Of a stretch of 64,000 nucleotides of DNA, positions 48,803 through 61,624 are shown in pieces. Each line of letters opens with the position of its first letter. The stretch's first letter is position 1. The translations under genes were made by a program, and so were the position numbers. The notes beneath the pieces were generated by a model that did not search any database, was not told the origin of the DNA, and saw only the letters and a list, made by a program, of their open reading frames with translations. The DNA comes from Eriocheir sinensis (lineage: Eukaryota; Arthropoda; Malacostraca; Decapoda; Varunidae), in assembly GCF_024679095.1 (NCBI RefSeq), contig NC_066516.1:21591035-21655034 (forward strand), given 5' to 3'.

Positions 48803-49259
48803 CTCTCCTGAATCGGTTCTGTGAAAATACGTCAGAGCGAACATTTTCACTTCCTGAGAAAGAATGCAAGAATGTCTTCATCTCATACACAGTTGGGTTT
48901 CTTCCTCAGCAGCGAGGGCGTGGTGGGGCCGAGAGGAAAGGAGGGGGGCAGCAGGGAGGGCGACTCTTCCTTCTGAATCTTAAAAGTTGCTCTAGAAGTC
49001 AAGACCTTGTTCTCTGGCGCCTTCATTGCCCTACATCAGGCAGCTCCCACCCCCAGTCCATTCTGCCCACCCTGGCATGCCCCACTCTACAACGCGGAGT
49101 AACGGGCACCAGACTGACCCGGCAGGCGAGGACAAAGCCTCATAGCATCCCGAGAAGCCAGGCGGGGCAGGGCATTGGTCTGGCGTTCTCTGTTGACCCG
49201 ACAAAGTCACGTTGTCCTACTTAGACATGACAACAGAGGCCTTATGCCGCATGGATGGC

Positions 49260-49262
<3 letters not shown>

Positions 49263-49324
<62 letters not shown>
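49263..49324. repeat. (GA)n microsatellite just inside E75 intron 3
   Basis: About 31 units, reading (CU)n in the E75 pre-mRNA and beginning 82 nt after the exon 3 end. Confidence 0.97.
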
Positions 49325-49327
<3 letters not shown>

Positions 49328-49405
49328 TTATGAGATGAATTAGTGCTATGTGGTGTGGTATGGATGAGGGAACAGCGACGTGGCAAAGTCTAGGCAAACA
49401 CTCAC

Positions 49406-49550
49406 CATCTCTAGACATGCCAACGGCGATGCATTTCTTCAGGCGACAGTACTGGCACCGGTTCCTGTTGATCCGCAGGATGGAGCACTGCTGGTTCTTG
49501 GTGCAGGGGCGGTACTGGATCTTCTGCTGGATGCTGCGGCGGAAGAATCC
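49406..49550 (-). CDS. E75: E75 exon 3: second zinc finger of the DNA-binding domain
   Basis: The acceptor TGTCTTGCAG|GGATTC and the donor AGAGATG|GTGAGT enclose 145 nt, residues 54-101 plus one base. The peptide begins [20 protein letters not shown] and ends CIAVGMSRD. Zinc ligands are C69, C75, C85 and C88. QYCRLKKC is the nuclear-receptor signature of the second finger and carries the D-box and dimer surface. The trailing G plus CC of exon 4 gives Ala (SRD-A-VRFGRVPKRE). A long CU repeat on the transcript begins about 80 nt into the following intron. Identity is certain at family level. Confidence 0.98.
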
Positions 49551-50562
49551 CTGCAAGACACAAAGAGAAAAAACGCGACTTTAGTAACGCTACAATCAAG
49601 AAAATGAAAAGCACACTTGAATGCGTCCTTAACCTTAGAAACACAGTCAGCCCTCATCCGTCTAATGCCCTCCCCGCGGCGGGCCGGAAGCCTCTCACTC
49701 AGCCATGGGAGTGTTTCAATTTACCTCACGTTTCCCTTTTTGTCTCCTGGGGCGCACTCTGCACAATGCCTCGGAGGACCGTAGCCCAGTGCAGCCTCCC
49801 TCACGAAGATGTTTTGTTGTCTCTTTCTCTCCTTCCTCCCCTTCTTCCACGTGCCCAATGGGTCCTGCCTGATCAGTGCTCACCCCACGGAAGACGACAC
49901 CAAACAGAATCCTCAGGGCCGCCTCCTCCTATATAAGCTTAGCAACCTTACTTCCTCCTGGAAATGCCATCGTCAAGACTCTGGACGGACGCGTGTGTGC
50001 ACTCCTGACCGTGAACTTGAGGCGTGCGTCGGCGGGTTCTCGGCAGCGAGGAGCCAGATTTCCCCGAACGCCATGACGCATAAAACCCGTTGTGGGGAGC
50101 TTTCGGTCCTAACAAGGAGGGGGAGGTAGAGGCTGGGCGAGGCGGGGCAGCGTGGGGCGAGGCGAGGGAAGGGTACGAGTAGGGGAGATTATAGGGTATT
50201 GTGCGCAGAGGGACCATAAGGAGGGAGACTGACAGGTGTGATGATGAAGGGCGTCTGGAGGGTTCGGGCGGTACGCGGAGGAAACAGGGTCCGATCGGGG
50301 AAGAGGAGGAGGAGGAGGAAACGAGCCAAGCGTCACGATATAAAAGACGGGAGAAATATGTTAACGCAAATACAAGCATGTCACAACGTCGATTTTTCAC
50401 ATGAGTCTTTCCCCTTCCTCCTCTTTCTTCCCCTCCTCCTCCTCCCCCCGACTCTTTCTCCTCCGTGTGTGCGTCACCTCATCTCGCCCCCCCCTCCTCC
50501 TCCTCCTCTTCCTCCTTTCTTCTGGTGCGTTACAAGCCACGGTCGGGGGAGCAGAGCAGCCC

Positions 50563-50593
<31 letters not shown>

Positions 50594-53500
50594 CCGTAAG
50601 ACCGAACCAATGACAGACGGCCACGCAGCTCACACCATCCCAGCTTCCCCACGCCCCCCTACCCCCCCTCACACAACACTCCTTTCCCGTTTTCCTAAAG
50701 TCCACCCTAAACACCTCTTCTTCCCATTTACTCCCTCTCCCTCTCTATCCACTCCTCCACCTTGTTTTTTTCTCTCCATACCTTTCCTTCCTTCTCTCCC
50801 TCCCTCCCCTCTATTAAAGTAACAGTGGGTGTGTTCTATTAAGATAAAGACCGAGGACAACACACACACACACACATACACACTCGAGAAGAGGACATAG
50901 CTGGAGGTGAGGGAGGAGGAAGGGAGGGAGGGACTGAAGGAGGAGGGTGGAGGGGACTTCTCTCTCCGGTCAAGGGCACCATCCACCATGACGGAGGGAA
51001 GCGGAGAAGAAGGAGGAGGAAGAGGAGGAGGAGGAGGAGGGTTGAGAGCATAGAGGAGAAGGGGAGCTCCACACCTGCCGTTATTAATGCCTTTTAAACC
51101 TCACCTGAGCGGGTCAGTGTCCTCCTTCCTTACACCCTTCACTCGCCCTCCCTCACCTTCCCTCTCTCCTTTCCTCTCGCCTTTCCTCCTCACGACCGCA
51201 TTTCCCCTCCCCCTGCCTCTCCCCCGCTCCCTCGTGATGTAACCTCAGCGCCACGTGGAAACAAAGACGTAAAAACTCAAGTCGCAATAAAAGGAAGGAG
51301 AAATAGAAGTAAAATGAAGGGGAAGAGGAGGAAATGTAGATGGAAAGTAAAATAAGGAAAAAATAAAGGAGGGAACAGCTACGTAGAAGGGGTGGAACGA
51401 AGCGGAAGGAAAGCGAAAGGAGGAAATAATAGAGAACGCAAAATTACACCCAAGAGAAACAGGAATGAAAAATGTATCGCAAAAACAAAGCGAAAGAAAA
51501 ATAAGAAAGCATCAGGTTAAAAAAAAAAAAGTAGGAAGGAAGAGGGAAGGAGGAGGAGGAGGAGGAGGAGCGGGGGCGACGCGTCATTGATAGGGGAAGG
51601 GGGTGGTGGTGGTGGTGTTAGTGCGGGGGTGGGAGGAGGAGTCAGGGGGTGTTAGGCGGGAGGGGGAAGGAGGAGGAAGGGGGGAGGGGTGTAGCGGGAC
51701 GAGTTGCCGCTGTTTCCCGGGTCGTCGTCCTTTCCCCCGCCCCCCAAGCACCGCCCCGCCCCCCTCCTCCGCCTGCACCCCCTCCCCAGCACGACTCTCG
51801 CGGCTCCTCCTGGAAACCCTTACGCAATTCGGCGGCGGCGGGAAAGTCCGTGGCGGCGGTGGCCCGGAGAGGTAATGAGAGGCAGATAAGATGCTGTCTG
51901 CCTGCCTGCTTGCCTGCTTACCTGCTAACCTCCCTACCTGCTTCCCTTCTCTCTAACATTCTTCCTGATCTCCAAATGTAACGACGATTTATTTTCTATA
52001 GTCTACCTTCCTCCTCCTCCTCCTCCTCCTCGTCTTCTTCCTCTTCCACCTTTTCCCCTCATTCTTCGCCCCCTCAGACTCATGGTTATTTCCTATTTCT
52101 ACTCTTTCCGTGACGTTATGAGCGGTGGCCTGTGACTGTGTGTGTGTGTGTGTGTGTGTACTGGTGGGAAGAGGAGGCAGGGTGGCAGGCAAGCGGGCGG
52201 GCGGGCGGGCGGGGAGGACAAAAGGATATATTGCTAACTAGATCACGCCAGCCAACGACCCGCAGTCCCGCTAGCTGCCTTGGCGGGGCGCTGTTGACGG
52301 GGGCGTGACGCTGCTCGATGATGACAATGATCCCAAAGAAGGAAGGAGAAAAATGACATAACGGGCATCTGCAAATTGTCATCCTTTACGTAATGTCTGA
52401 GAGGGTATACAGAGGAGAGGAAGGAAGGGAGGGATAGGGGAGGTAGATGGTAGTAGGGGACGGCAAGAAAGGAAAGGAGGGGGATAGCGGGTAGGGAAGG
52501 GAAACGAAGGGCAGGAAGGGGAAGTGAGGGGCGAACAATGTGGAATTATTAGAGATGCCTCGAGGATGACTAGGCGAGGAGGAGGAGGAGGAGGAGGAGG
52601 AGGAGGCACATTTCTCTCCCTCCTTCCCTCTGCCATCATCGAAGTACCTTTGTTCCGCGATCACACGCCTCGTCCTCCTCCTCTGATGGATCACCACATC
52701 GTTAGTCTCCCTCGCACCCTCACCTCCGCCCCCTTACCTTCCTGCCCTCACCACTTTGTCCTCCCCTTCCTCCCATCCCCTTACCCCCTCACGACGGCCT
52801 GATAAGCTCTCCAGGACAAAGCCAAGGGTGATCGACCTCGTAAACTAAGATAAAAAAGCGTATTGGCACTCATGATCAAAGCAATGACCTCGTGACACCT
52901 GTGGGGAGCTGCACCTGGTTGTTATTTGTCCCGCTCGGCCCCTCTTCCCCAGACTCCCCTTTCCCCCGCCCCCGCCCCTTCCCGGCAGCCCACCCACCGG
53001 ATATCGTGTTATTAGGGATACATTGAACTGGCCGAGGACAAGAGGCATAAAAAAAGTACAGGTCCCGTTAGTTTAGTTCGAGAGGAGCAGCGGGTCCGTC
53101 CATCCGTCCCATGCCCCTGCAGGGAGAGGAAGGGAGAAGGGAGGAGCCGCGCTAATGTAATGACTCGGGCTCACAAAGATGGTATTTCCACCTGAACTCG
53201 ACCTGAACTCTCCTCCTCCTCCCCATCATGAAAGGCTCCTCTCCCTTCTCTCCCATCCTCTCCTCTCCCCTCCAAGACTCCCCTCGCCAGGCCCTCGACC
53301 CTGGTGTTGCGTAAGAACTGCCACGGCCCTTCACTCGCCTCCCCGGGAAAGGACGCTGACGAAGGGCAAAACAAACACACGCATACATAGGCGGCGGCGG
53401 CAGCGGCGGCGGCGACGTGGCCCGGGCTGCAAGTGTTACGCTCTGCAACACGCGTCTTCTTGGGTCAAAACAAAAGACGCCAGAAAGTGAGACTCCCGCC

Positions 53501-54192
53501 GGGTCGCAACAGGGGCGGTGGGCGGCCTTGGTGCCATCCCGTGCGGCTCCCTGGCTCCCTCCCTCCCTCCTTTCTCCCGGGGTCGCCTATCCCTCCTTCC
53601 CCGACGTGGCAATGGGCGGGTTGCTGCATCGATATCAGTCCCTCAGGTTATCGGGAATAATCGTAATGGCGAATGAAGGCATTTCCTCGGCTCTTCGCTC
53701 TATAAAAAGACCTCCGGCACCCCGACACGCGCCCTTCTTCCCTCCCCTCCGCTCGCTCTCCCCCACCCCCCCGCCCTGGCACCCCGCGCGACCTACATCT
53801 CGGTCACTCACCCTCTCGCTCCAAGCCTCACCCGGGCCGCCTGGTTTGTCATCCATCCGGCAGAGAGACTGAAGCGAGGGATACTACGGCAATTTTCGTG
53901 AAAGGGACTACTTTGCGAGGTCATAACCCGCCTTGCTGTGGACACGTGCCGGGGTGGGGGGGAGGGAGTGTTGCAGGAGGAAGGAGGAGGAAGAAGAGTA
54001 CGAGTGGGGAGAGAGTGGGGAGAGAGCGGGGATAAGGGGAAGCAGAGGGTATTAAACTACTCGACTATTTTCCTTGTAATTTGGAGCAGATCTTGGGTAG
54101 TGTGGTGGTGGTGGTGGTGGTGGTTAAGGACGTGGGATTCTGCAACACATACTACGACCATATGTCCTTCTGAACGCGAGAGGGAAAGTGCA

Positions 54193-54193
<1 letters not shown>

Positions 54194-54249
<56 letters not shown>
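54194..54249. repeat. (AC)n microsatellite
   Basis: An uninterrupted run of 28 units. Confidence 0.97.
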
Positions 54250-54250
<1 letters not shown>

Positions 54251-54340
54251 GGTAAGCAGGACAAGAGTAAACAAACGCTTTACACATTTTAGCGCTTCTT
54301 TAGTTATGTCCGTTTGTACTCTGCACGTAAACAAACTGGG

Positions 54341-54343
<3 letters not shown>

Positions 54344-54403
<60 letters not shown>
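54344..54403. repeat. (GT)n microsatellite
   Basis: An uninterrupted run of 30 units; with the AC run at 54194 it forms a potential inverted pair about 95 bp apart. Confidence 0.97.
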
Positions 54404-54406
<3 letters not shown>

Positions 54407-54578
54407 AGGTTCTTGTTAAGGTATACAGGGGCGTGTGGGTCTTGCCTACATAAGGGGAGGAAGAGAGGAAGGAAAGGGAGAGAGGGAGGAAGGAAGACGT
54501 AAAGGTGGGTGGAAAAAGGGGACAAGCTTGGGAGGTGGGGAGCTTATTTACGCCCCGGAGAAAGGGGGGCGCCAACCA

Positions 54579-54580
<2 letters not shown>

Positions 54581-54626
<46 letters not shown>

Positions 54627-54653
54627 ACACACACACACACATACACACACACG
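54581..54653. repeat. (AC)n microsatellite, interrupted
   Basis: An AC run with single AG and AT interruptions. Confidence 0.95.
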
Positions 54654-55342
54654 CGCACTCAGCTTTCTGGGAGGGTCGGGACGTTGATCTTGTGTGTACG
54701 ATAAGGCGGAGGAAATACTGGGTCACGTCGTGGGTTGTTTGTTATCATATCACCAGGAGTAAGACCACCCCCCAACCCCCCTTACCTTTACCCCCACCTG
54801 CCCGCCCTCTCATTCCCCCCTTCACCCCCCCCCCCTCCCTCCATCATACGTCACATCACCTCGTCGGGAAGTTGTTGACCCCGCGTGTGGAATTACCGAA
54901 AGAGAAGGTCAACAAAGATGGATAAGCAGCCAAAGGGAAAATGGCAACTGACAAGAAAGCAGCATATTGAAAGGCTAGATGAGGAGGAGGAGGAGGAGGC
55001 GGGGAAGGAGGAGGAGGAGTCTTAGATACCATCAACCCCCCAACCCAGCCTTGGCACCATCCCATCCACCAAGTCACTGACCCTCCGGCACTGTCCTGGT
55101 GGAGTGCCGCGCGGGGAGGGTGGGGAAGGGGGAGGTTGGGGATGAGCGGGCGGAGGGGGAGAAGTGCCCGCCGCCCCCCGCCCCTCCTCGCCGCCCCACA
55201 TAGCCAGGACATTTACACAAAAACTGCCCCAATTCTCCCTCACTCTCCCCTTTCTCCCCATCCTCTTCCTTCTCCTCGAATATTTTCCCCTCTAAATGAA
55301 GGTTTGTCATTAACTGTACTATGCAAGTGAGGGTTTTAGTGT

Positions 55343-55344
<2 letters not shown>

Positions 55345-55408
<64 letters not shown>
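55345..55408. repeat. (TC)n microsatellite
   Basis: An uninterrupted run of 32 units. Confidence 0.97.
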
Positions 55409-55411
<3 letters not shown>

Positions 55412-55908
55412 GCAAAACGCCCTCTATGCACAAACAACTGCTCAACACTGATAATTACTTTTTTGTTTCACTTTCTTTCCACTCTCCATTGCAAAGCCAC
55501 TTTCGACTGAGCTGCCGCCGAGCGAAAGTTTAAAGGGAGGGAAGTGAAGCCTCCTTACCCCTTACCCCCCCTCCCCCCCCTCCATGGTCTAGGCTTTCAC
55601 TCAACTACTCGTCCACTCACTCACTCCTCCTCTTCAACCATCCCCCTCCACCTCCACCTCCTCCTCCTACTCCTCTGCCTCTTCTCATCCACTTTCTGCT
55701 CTCCCTGGTCTAGTTACATGCGGATTACACAACTCCAGCTGCCTAGAAATACAAGTTCAAAACGGAATGGCAAACAAAAATAAATGTATAAATGAAAGTG
55801 GCTTAGGGACGGGGGCGAGCGACCCGACCCGAGGCAGCCAGCGCAATTTTTTAAACTTTATTTCTGTGTGTTGTAAAGTTTGTATTTTGGGAATTGTCAG
55901 ATGTATAC

Positions 55909-55912
<4 letters not shown>

Positions 55913-55971
<59 letters not shown>
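55913..55971. repeat. (GA)n microsatellite
   Basis: An uninterrupted run of 29 units; a GT run follows at 56017-56053. Confidence 0.97.
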
Positions 55972-55974
<3 letters not shown>

Positions 55975-56014
55975 GAATAAAAAGGGAAAATCATGCTAGT
56001 AAGTTCCTGTTGCC

Positions 56015-56056
<42 letters not shown>

Positions 56057-56189
56057 ATCGCCAGTCGTTTGTTTTTTTAGACCTCCAAAGCCAATACATT
56101 CACTTTTAGCGATGTATGATGCGTTTCTCTTTTGTTTCGCTCAAGATAAATGGCAGCGAGTGGGAGAGGGAACACCGCGCACTTTCCCT

Positions 56190-56192
56190 TGT

Positions 56193-56236
<44 letters not shown>

Positions 56237-56317
56237 ACTTGTATTACTTTTACTTCCACCTTCCCTCATTGCTTCTACTACTACTACGACTACTACGACT
56301 TTTACTGTCATTCTTCC

Positions 56318-56360
<43 letters not shown>
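56190..56360. repeat. (ACT)n microsatellite, two blocks
   Basis: Pure ACT runs at about 56195-56236 and 56321-56360 are separated by C/T-rich sequence with partial CTACTACGA units. Confidence 0.93.
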
Positions 56361-56362
<2 letters not shown>

Positions 56363-57240
56363 TTCCTTTATGGTTGCAGGTGTGGTCGCTTCAGGCACTC
56401 CATGACCTAAATTTTAAGTCCTGGCTGAGGGCGGAGGGACAGCGAGAGGCCGCTATCCTACATACTGTGTTAAGGTTACTACAGTTCATTCCCCTTATGC
56501 TCCCCCTCACCCGCGTCCGCCTGCCACCGACCCCTCCACTCGCTCCCTCCCCCGAGCCAGCCCGCGCCCCCGCCACCCTCCCCTCGGCACCTACGCAACC
56601 TCCACCACCACCACCGCCTGGCTCCTCCCCCTCCCCGCGCGTTGAGCAGCTGCCAGTGGAACGATGATAACACAATCTCTCGTTATTTAATCGTGTGTTG
56701 TAAGGCCTTCCATAATGCGCTCTTTAAAGGCCGGCATTGGCAAGTGCGGGGTGTGAAAGCCGTTATTCAGCCCTGGCGTGACTTAGGCGTCATTATCTGC
56801 ATGCTTTTTCTTGTTATTCGCGAAACTCTGAACTCAAAACAGTAAATAACCATGTTCCTATGAATTATTTTGGGTTATTGATGTATGGATTTGTATAACT
56901 ATATTTGATTTAGTAATTGCCGTAAAGGAATAATTGAAACTCTGCCTTAATAGCATGAAAAAACGCAAATTAGTGAGGCATTGGCGCGCTGATATAATTT
57001 CCTCGGGTCTCCCCTCCAATGACGTCAGCGGGCGGGGAGAGCGTTCCCATTTTCTGTGGTGGCGGAGCGGCGGGGTCGGTGACCGAGGGGATCACGTGAC
57101 GCCTACGGCCGGGGCTGATAGAGGCGACGGTGATTATCCAGCGTATCGAGTCCATTACACACGGTATCTGGTTCATGTGTAAACGAGGTGACGGCAGCGG
57201 GCAGCGAGGCGACGTGCGAGGTGCCCTGTACACACACACA

Positions 57241-57278
<38 letters not shown>

Positions 57279-57464
57279 TACACCATTTGAATGTATACCA
57301 ATTTGCCGCTTCTCCTAACACCGCTCTCATCACCATCACCACCACCGGCACCTTCATCATCATTTCTCCCTCTTCATCAACATCGCCGCAACACATGTTC
57401 ATCCTAACGCACCCTCCCCCCACCCTTCCCCCGACCACCGCCATCGCTAACCACTTTCCCCCGT

Positions 57465-57513
<49 letters not shown>

Positions 57514-57583
57514 GTCTTCATCACGGCCACTTTCATCACCACGCTCACTTTTCTATACTACGACTACTACTACTACTAGCCTA

Positions 57584-57586
<3 letters not shown>

Positions 57587-57646
<60 letters not shown>
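57587..57646. repeat. (CT)n microsatellite
   Basis: An uninterrupted run of 30 units; AC arrays lie nearby at 57230-57274 and 57468-57511. Confidence 0.97.
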
Positions 57647-57648
<2 letters not shown>

Positions 57649-58257
57649 CTACGTCCCCATTGACCTTCACAAAAGTTCTTATCGTCACCATTTACATATT
57701 ATCTTCGCTTTCTTACATTTGACGTTATTCCTATGTCACGATGCCTGAGTGTATACATTTTCCTTCCTATCCCTCTGCCCCTGTTCCCGGCTCACCCTCC
57801 TGGCGCTGGCACTGACGGGAGGGAAGGAGGGAAGGAAGGAGGGAGGGAAGGAGGGGTAGCTGAGGTTACTGACCCGGGTGCCTGATGGAGGTGTGTATTT
57901 GGGTCATTCAGTGGCACTCCTCCTCTCTCTCCCTCTCTCCTCCTCCTCCCACTTTGATAGCGTCACAGCCCCCTCCCTTCACCCCTCCCGCCCTCCGTTC
58001 TCCCTCCGCCACTGACTTACGAGTGCCCTGCATGCATGTCAGAACCGACGGTTTGGCGAGGCGCCGCACGCAACGCTGTCTTAAGTCGTCCTAACGTTGG
58101 TAATGACGGTAATAATTCCTCTACCGCTGGGTCTGTTACGGGGTGCTGTTGGATTCCGTGAAGCCGGGGTGGGTCACAGTGTCGTGCAGCGATGAAAGAA
58201 AGAAAGAAAAAAGAGGAGCAGAAAGAGGAAAGAATAAAGGACGATGGATAGATGATC

Positions 58258-58310
<53 letters not shown>

Positions 58311-59292
58311 TTCTGCCCTCGCTCTCTTCCCTAAGACGGGGAAAGTGAAAGTTGGGATGTGTCTACAAGCCACGAAAGGGAGGGGAGGGGGAGGAGGGGG
58401 GCAGGGAAAGGGTAAGGGTAGGGCAGAGGGGGAGGGGGGGGAGCAGTATTACGCCCCATGACCCTCCACAGACCCTAATCCAACTTTCTCACGACCCCTG
58501 TTTTTTCCTCCTCGGCGACGTGGCTTTTCATTCCTTCCTGTGCCGAGGACATTCAGGGCCTGAGATGATCAAAGAACCTTCTACTAAAGTTATTCCCAGC
58601 CACGTCACATACCGCGCGAGCTCTACTCCTCCAGGCTGCCGTGTAACCTAGGTGCTGACCTGACGTCGGGGCCACCGGATGACGCCCCAGCTGACCCAAC
58701 AGCGGCCAGGTCACGCTCCCTTCGCCGGGTAGGAGAGGTCAAACTTTCGCCCACTTAGAGAGTCATAACAACTGCGAGGGACATTAGCGCCGCGTCCCTG
58801 CCCCCGGGGCGTAAAAGTAATGAACGTGAGGTCAGAGGTTGTGTTGTGACCTTGGGAGCGGCGAGTGGAGACGAGGGGGAGGCGACGAGAGAGAAAGGAA
58901 CAAAAAAGAGCGCGGGGGAAAGGAGTGTGACCGATGAAAGTGGTGAAAGCCATTCAAACGCGGGTACCTTTTACCCTAGACTTGTTTTCGCTACCGTCCC
59001 TTCCTCTCTCGCTTCCTCTTCCTCCTCCTCTCCCTCGTCCTCCCGACTATTCAGCAGTCCATGTATACACTCTGGCAAGCTTTACGGGCCAATAACTTTT
59101 GAGTGTACTTCTGGGGAAAAAATAATGAATTCCCCCACAACTTCCTCGCACGGAGACGCCACTGAAGGCGGTGGACCCTGCTACCTGTGGAGTAAAGGTG
59201 AGTGGCGTGAGGCCAGGGGCGCCGCGACTTTGGACAGGTCAGCTTGAAGGAGGCGACCGTGGAAGGTGTAGTAGTGAATGCTGGTGAAGAAG

Positions 59293-59294
59293 AG

Positions 59295-59351
<57 letters not shown>
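59293..59351. repeat. (GT)n microsatellite
   Basis: A GT run with one TT interruption. Confidence 0.95.
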
Positions 59352-59352
<1 letters not shown>

Positions 59353-60324
59353 TGCGTGTCTTTGCATCCTCTCCTCTTCCTTCTTCCTGATTCGCGCCTG
59401 ACAAACTCGAGACAAGCTTCGTGTTATTGACATCATCATAAGGATGCGGTTGATGCCTCAAATCAAATAATAGTCGGGTAGGGGAGCAGCAGCAGCAGCA
59501 GGAGAAGGAGGAAGAAGCGGAGGGGAAGGAGGAGGACAATCGCCCGTCCACCACAGCCTGACCTTGGCGGCAACAACCCTTATGCAGCATCGTCACAAGA
59601 ATCAAAATCCCATTACTTCCCAGGGTTCAAGGTAACGTTGGAGAGGCGATTGTCCTAATAACCTTCAGCTGGGATGCCGATGTCAGTGGCCAGCGTGGAA
59701 ACTATAGAAGAGAGAGAGAGAGAGAAGCACTGCCACTGCTAACCCTGGGGATTCAGGGGCGGCGTCCTCGTACTCGGTGGCAGCAATAAAACAAGCCTGT
59801 CACTGAGCTCGTTCCTCGTCGTCCACGCTGCGGGGGGAGCCTTTGTGTGGCGGCCACCTCGATGCGCCACAAAGGAGGCAGCCTCGCAGGGCCGGCTCGG
59901 CCGCGGAAACACGACTGGTCGCTTAGAAACATAAGGAATAACCGCCTTTTGCTCCTACAACTGAGGCGGCCAATAAAATTAAGAGAAAAAAGGTGAAAGC
60001 CTAGAGGCCAAACTCTTGATTTAAATAAGCTCCGCCTGCTGAGTGTAGCACATGGCTCGCAGTACCTGTCGCTGCACCGCCCGGGGGACGCGGGGGACTC
60101 TCCACCTGCCGCGCCTCGCAAGGCCGCCGGCAGATGCTGGGGAAGGAGCGAGGCGGGGGCGGAGAGACTTTTAAGACCTGTGATCTAACAGCGTGATGAA
60201 GATTTGCTGAGAACAAAGAAAGGAGGTTCGGGGCGATGTTTTTCAGACGTTGCTTGTTGTCCGTACACCCAGGACTATAGTGTTAGTATAAAACACTCAT
60301 CCCCCCCCCCCCCTCCTCATATGA

Positions 60325-60394
<70 letters not shown>

Positions 60395-60418
60395 TATATA
60401 TATATATATATATATATT
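60325..60418. repeat. compound (GT)n(AT)n microsatellite
   Basis: A short GT run passes into about 40 AT units with one GA interruption; able to form a cruciform. Confidence 0.96.
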
Positions 60419-60703
60419 TTGCACGGAAGAGGCGTGAGAGGTTGGGGGCGGGGGTCAGTCAAGAGGTACAAGCAAGGTCAGCCACCCTTGCTGGTGGCCC
60501 CGATACAGTGATGGGCCGCCGCCCGGGGCTGGGGAGTTATCACGCGCATCGTTCCCACAACAGCCAACTTTTCCACCCAGTTACACGATCGTCCGGACAG
60601 CAGGCCAAGGAGGTGCCGCCCCAGGTGAGCCCCGCCCACCGCCTCCCGGGCGGCCTTCTTTCGTCACCTGTTCACCTGGACTACTGTTCACTGTGTCAGT
60701 AGA

Positions 60704-60705
<2 letters not shown>

Positions 60706-60777
<72 letters not shown>
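60706..60777. repeat. (GT)n microsatellite
   Basis: An uninterrupted run of 36 units. Confidence 0.97.
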
Positions 60778-60780
<3 letters not shown>

Positions 60781-61535
60781 CAAGTTCATTGTGCCCTAAG
60801 ACGGCCTCGGGTTGTCATCCCCCGAAGGGCCGAGGCTGGCCAGACGAATCATGCATTTATTTGACTTAAGCGCCGCCTCTGTGCCCTTTCTTGGCCGCCT
60901 TGATGCCATTTCCACTCAGAGATATGCTCTGTCCCGCATTGTAGAGCGTGGAATGCAATCATGAAGTCGTCATGAACGTAAGGTTGGGGGAGCGGCGGGA
61001 CACAATAATCAGTGCATGACGCAGACGCTGCAAGCTTCCACCATGCAGGAGGGAGGAAAACGGGGAGGTGCCGAGTGCGCGGGACCTCGGTTAGGTCATT
61101 GTCCCTCTCCAGAGTTCGATTCAGGGGAGCGACGTCGACGTTCAGCAGTTGCTTGGTCTATTTTTGCGAGACTGTTGCCCGCTGCGCAGAGGGAGGGGAG
61201 TGAGGACCTGGCTGTGTCTGCCCCGCCGCCAGCGAGCCTCTCACTACACCACTCAGTCACAGCGCATGTCCTTGAGGCTGCTGCTTATAATTGAGCAGCT
61301 CTTGCCAAGAATAATATCAATACTCCTTCATGATAAGATTGCCTCTCACCCTCGAGGTCTGACCCTTCTGACAGACTTCGAGAAAGAGAAGCACAACATA
61401 AAAACACGCGAGTTGTCAAGTAACGATAACCCAGCAGGAAACATTGTGCATATTTGTTAGGGAGAACATGTTGAACAGAAAATGTTCGTCTGGGTTTTCG
61501 TGGCTGACTCTCACCAAACAGTCGAGGACACATAC

Positions 61536-61624
61536 CTTGCAGCCCTCGCAGGAGTGCACTCCATAGTGGAAGCCTGAAGCCTTGTCGCCACACACGCGAC
61601 ACAGAACTGTTGTCCCATCGAATT
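61536..61624 (-). CDS. E75: E75 exon 2: first zinc finger of the DNA-binding domain
   Basis: The acceptor is CCTCCACAG|AATTC and the donor is TGCAAG|GTATGT, giving 89 nt and residues 24-53. The peptide [19 protein letters not shown] continues [11 protein letters not shown]. It supplies the first C4 zinc site (C32, C35, C49, C52) and the P-box EGCK-G that sets recognition of the AGGTCA half-site. The first finger is nearly invariant in E75 and REV-ERB. The exon ends in phase 0 exactly after CEGCK, the classical nuclear-receptor intron position between the fingers. An insect-style E75B form, which skips this finger, would need another phase-0 first exon in the 12-kb intron that follows; I did not find one. 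Confidence 0.97.

Larger units (their letters stand above)
49551..61535 (-). other. E75 intron 2 (between the two zinc fingers), microsatellite-rich
   Basis: This 12-kb intron begins GTATGT and ends TCTTGCAG. It holds many dinucleotide and trinucleotide arrays (listed separately), G/A-rich and C/T-rich low-complexity stretches, GGA/CCT triplet runs near 52010-52050, 52575-52610 and 54980-55020, and AC arrays at 50563-50590, 57230-57274 and 57468-57511. An AG array lies at 58260-58307. In insects this intron can house the E75B-specific first exon; no phase-0 candidate with E75B-like sequence was recognised here. Confidence 0.8.

Noticed and set aside
49551..61535. Insect-style E75B first exon (skipping finger 1)
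   Set aside because: I looked for a minus-strand frame ending at a phase-0 donor. The best candidate (ending near 49964, AGGAA|GTAAGG) is in phase 2 and does not fit exon 3.
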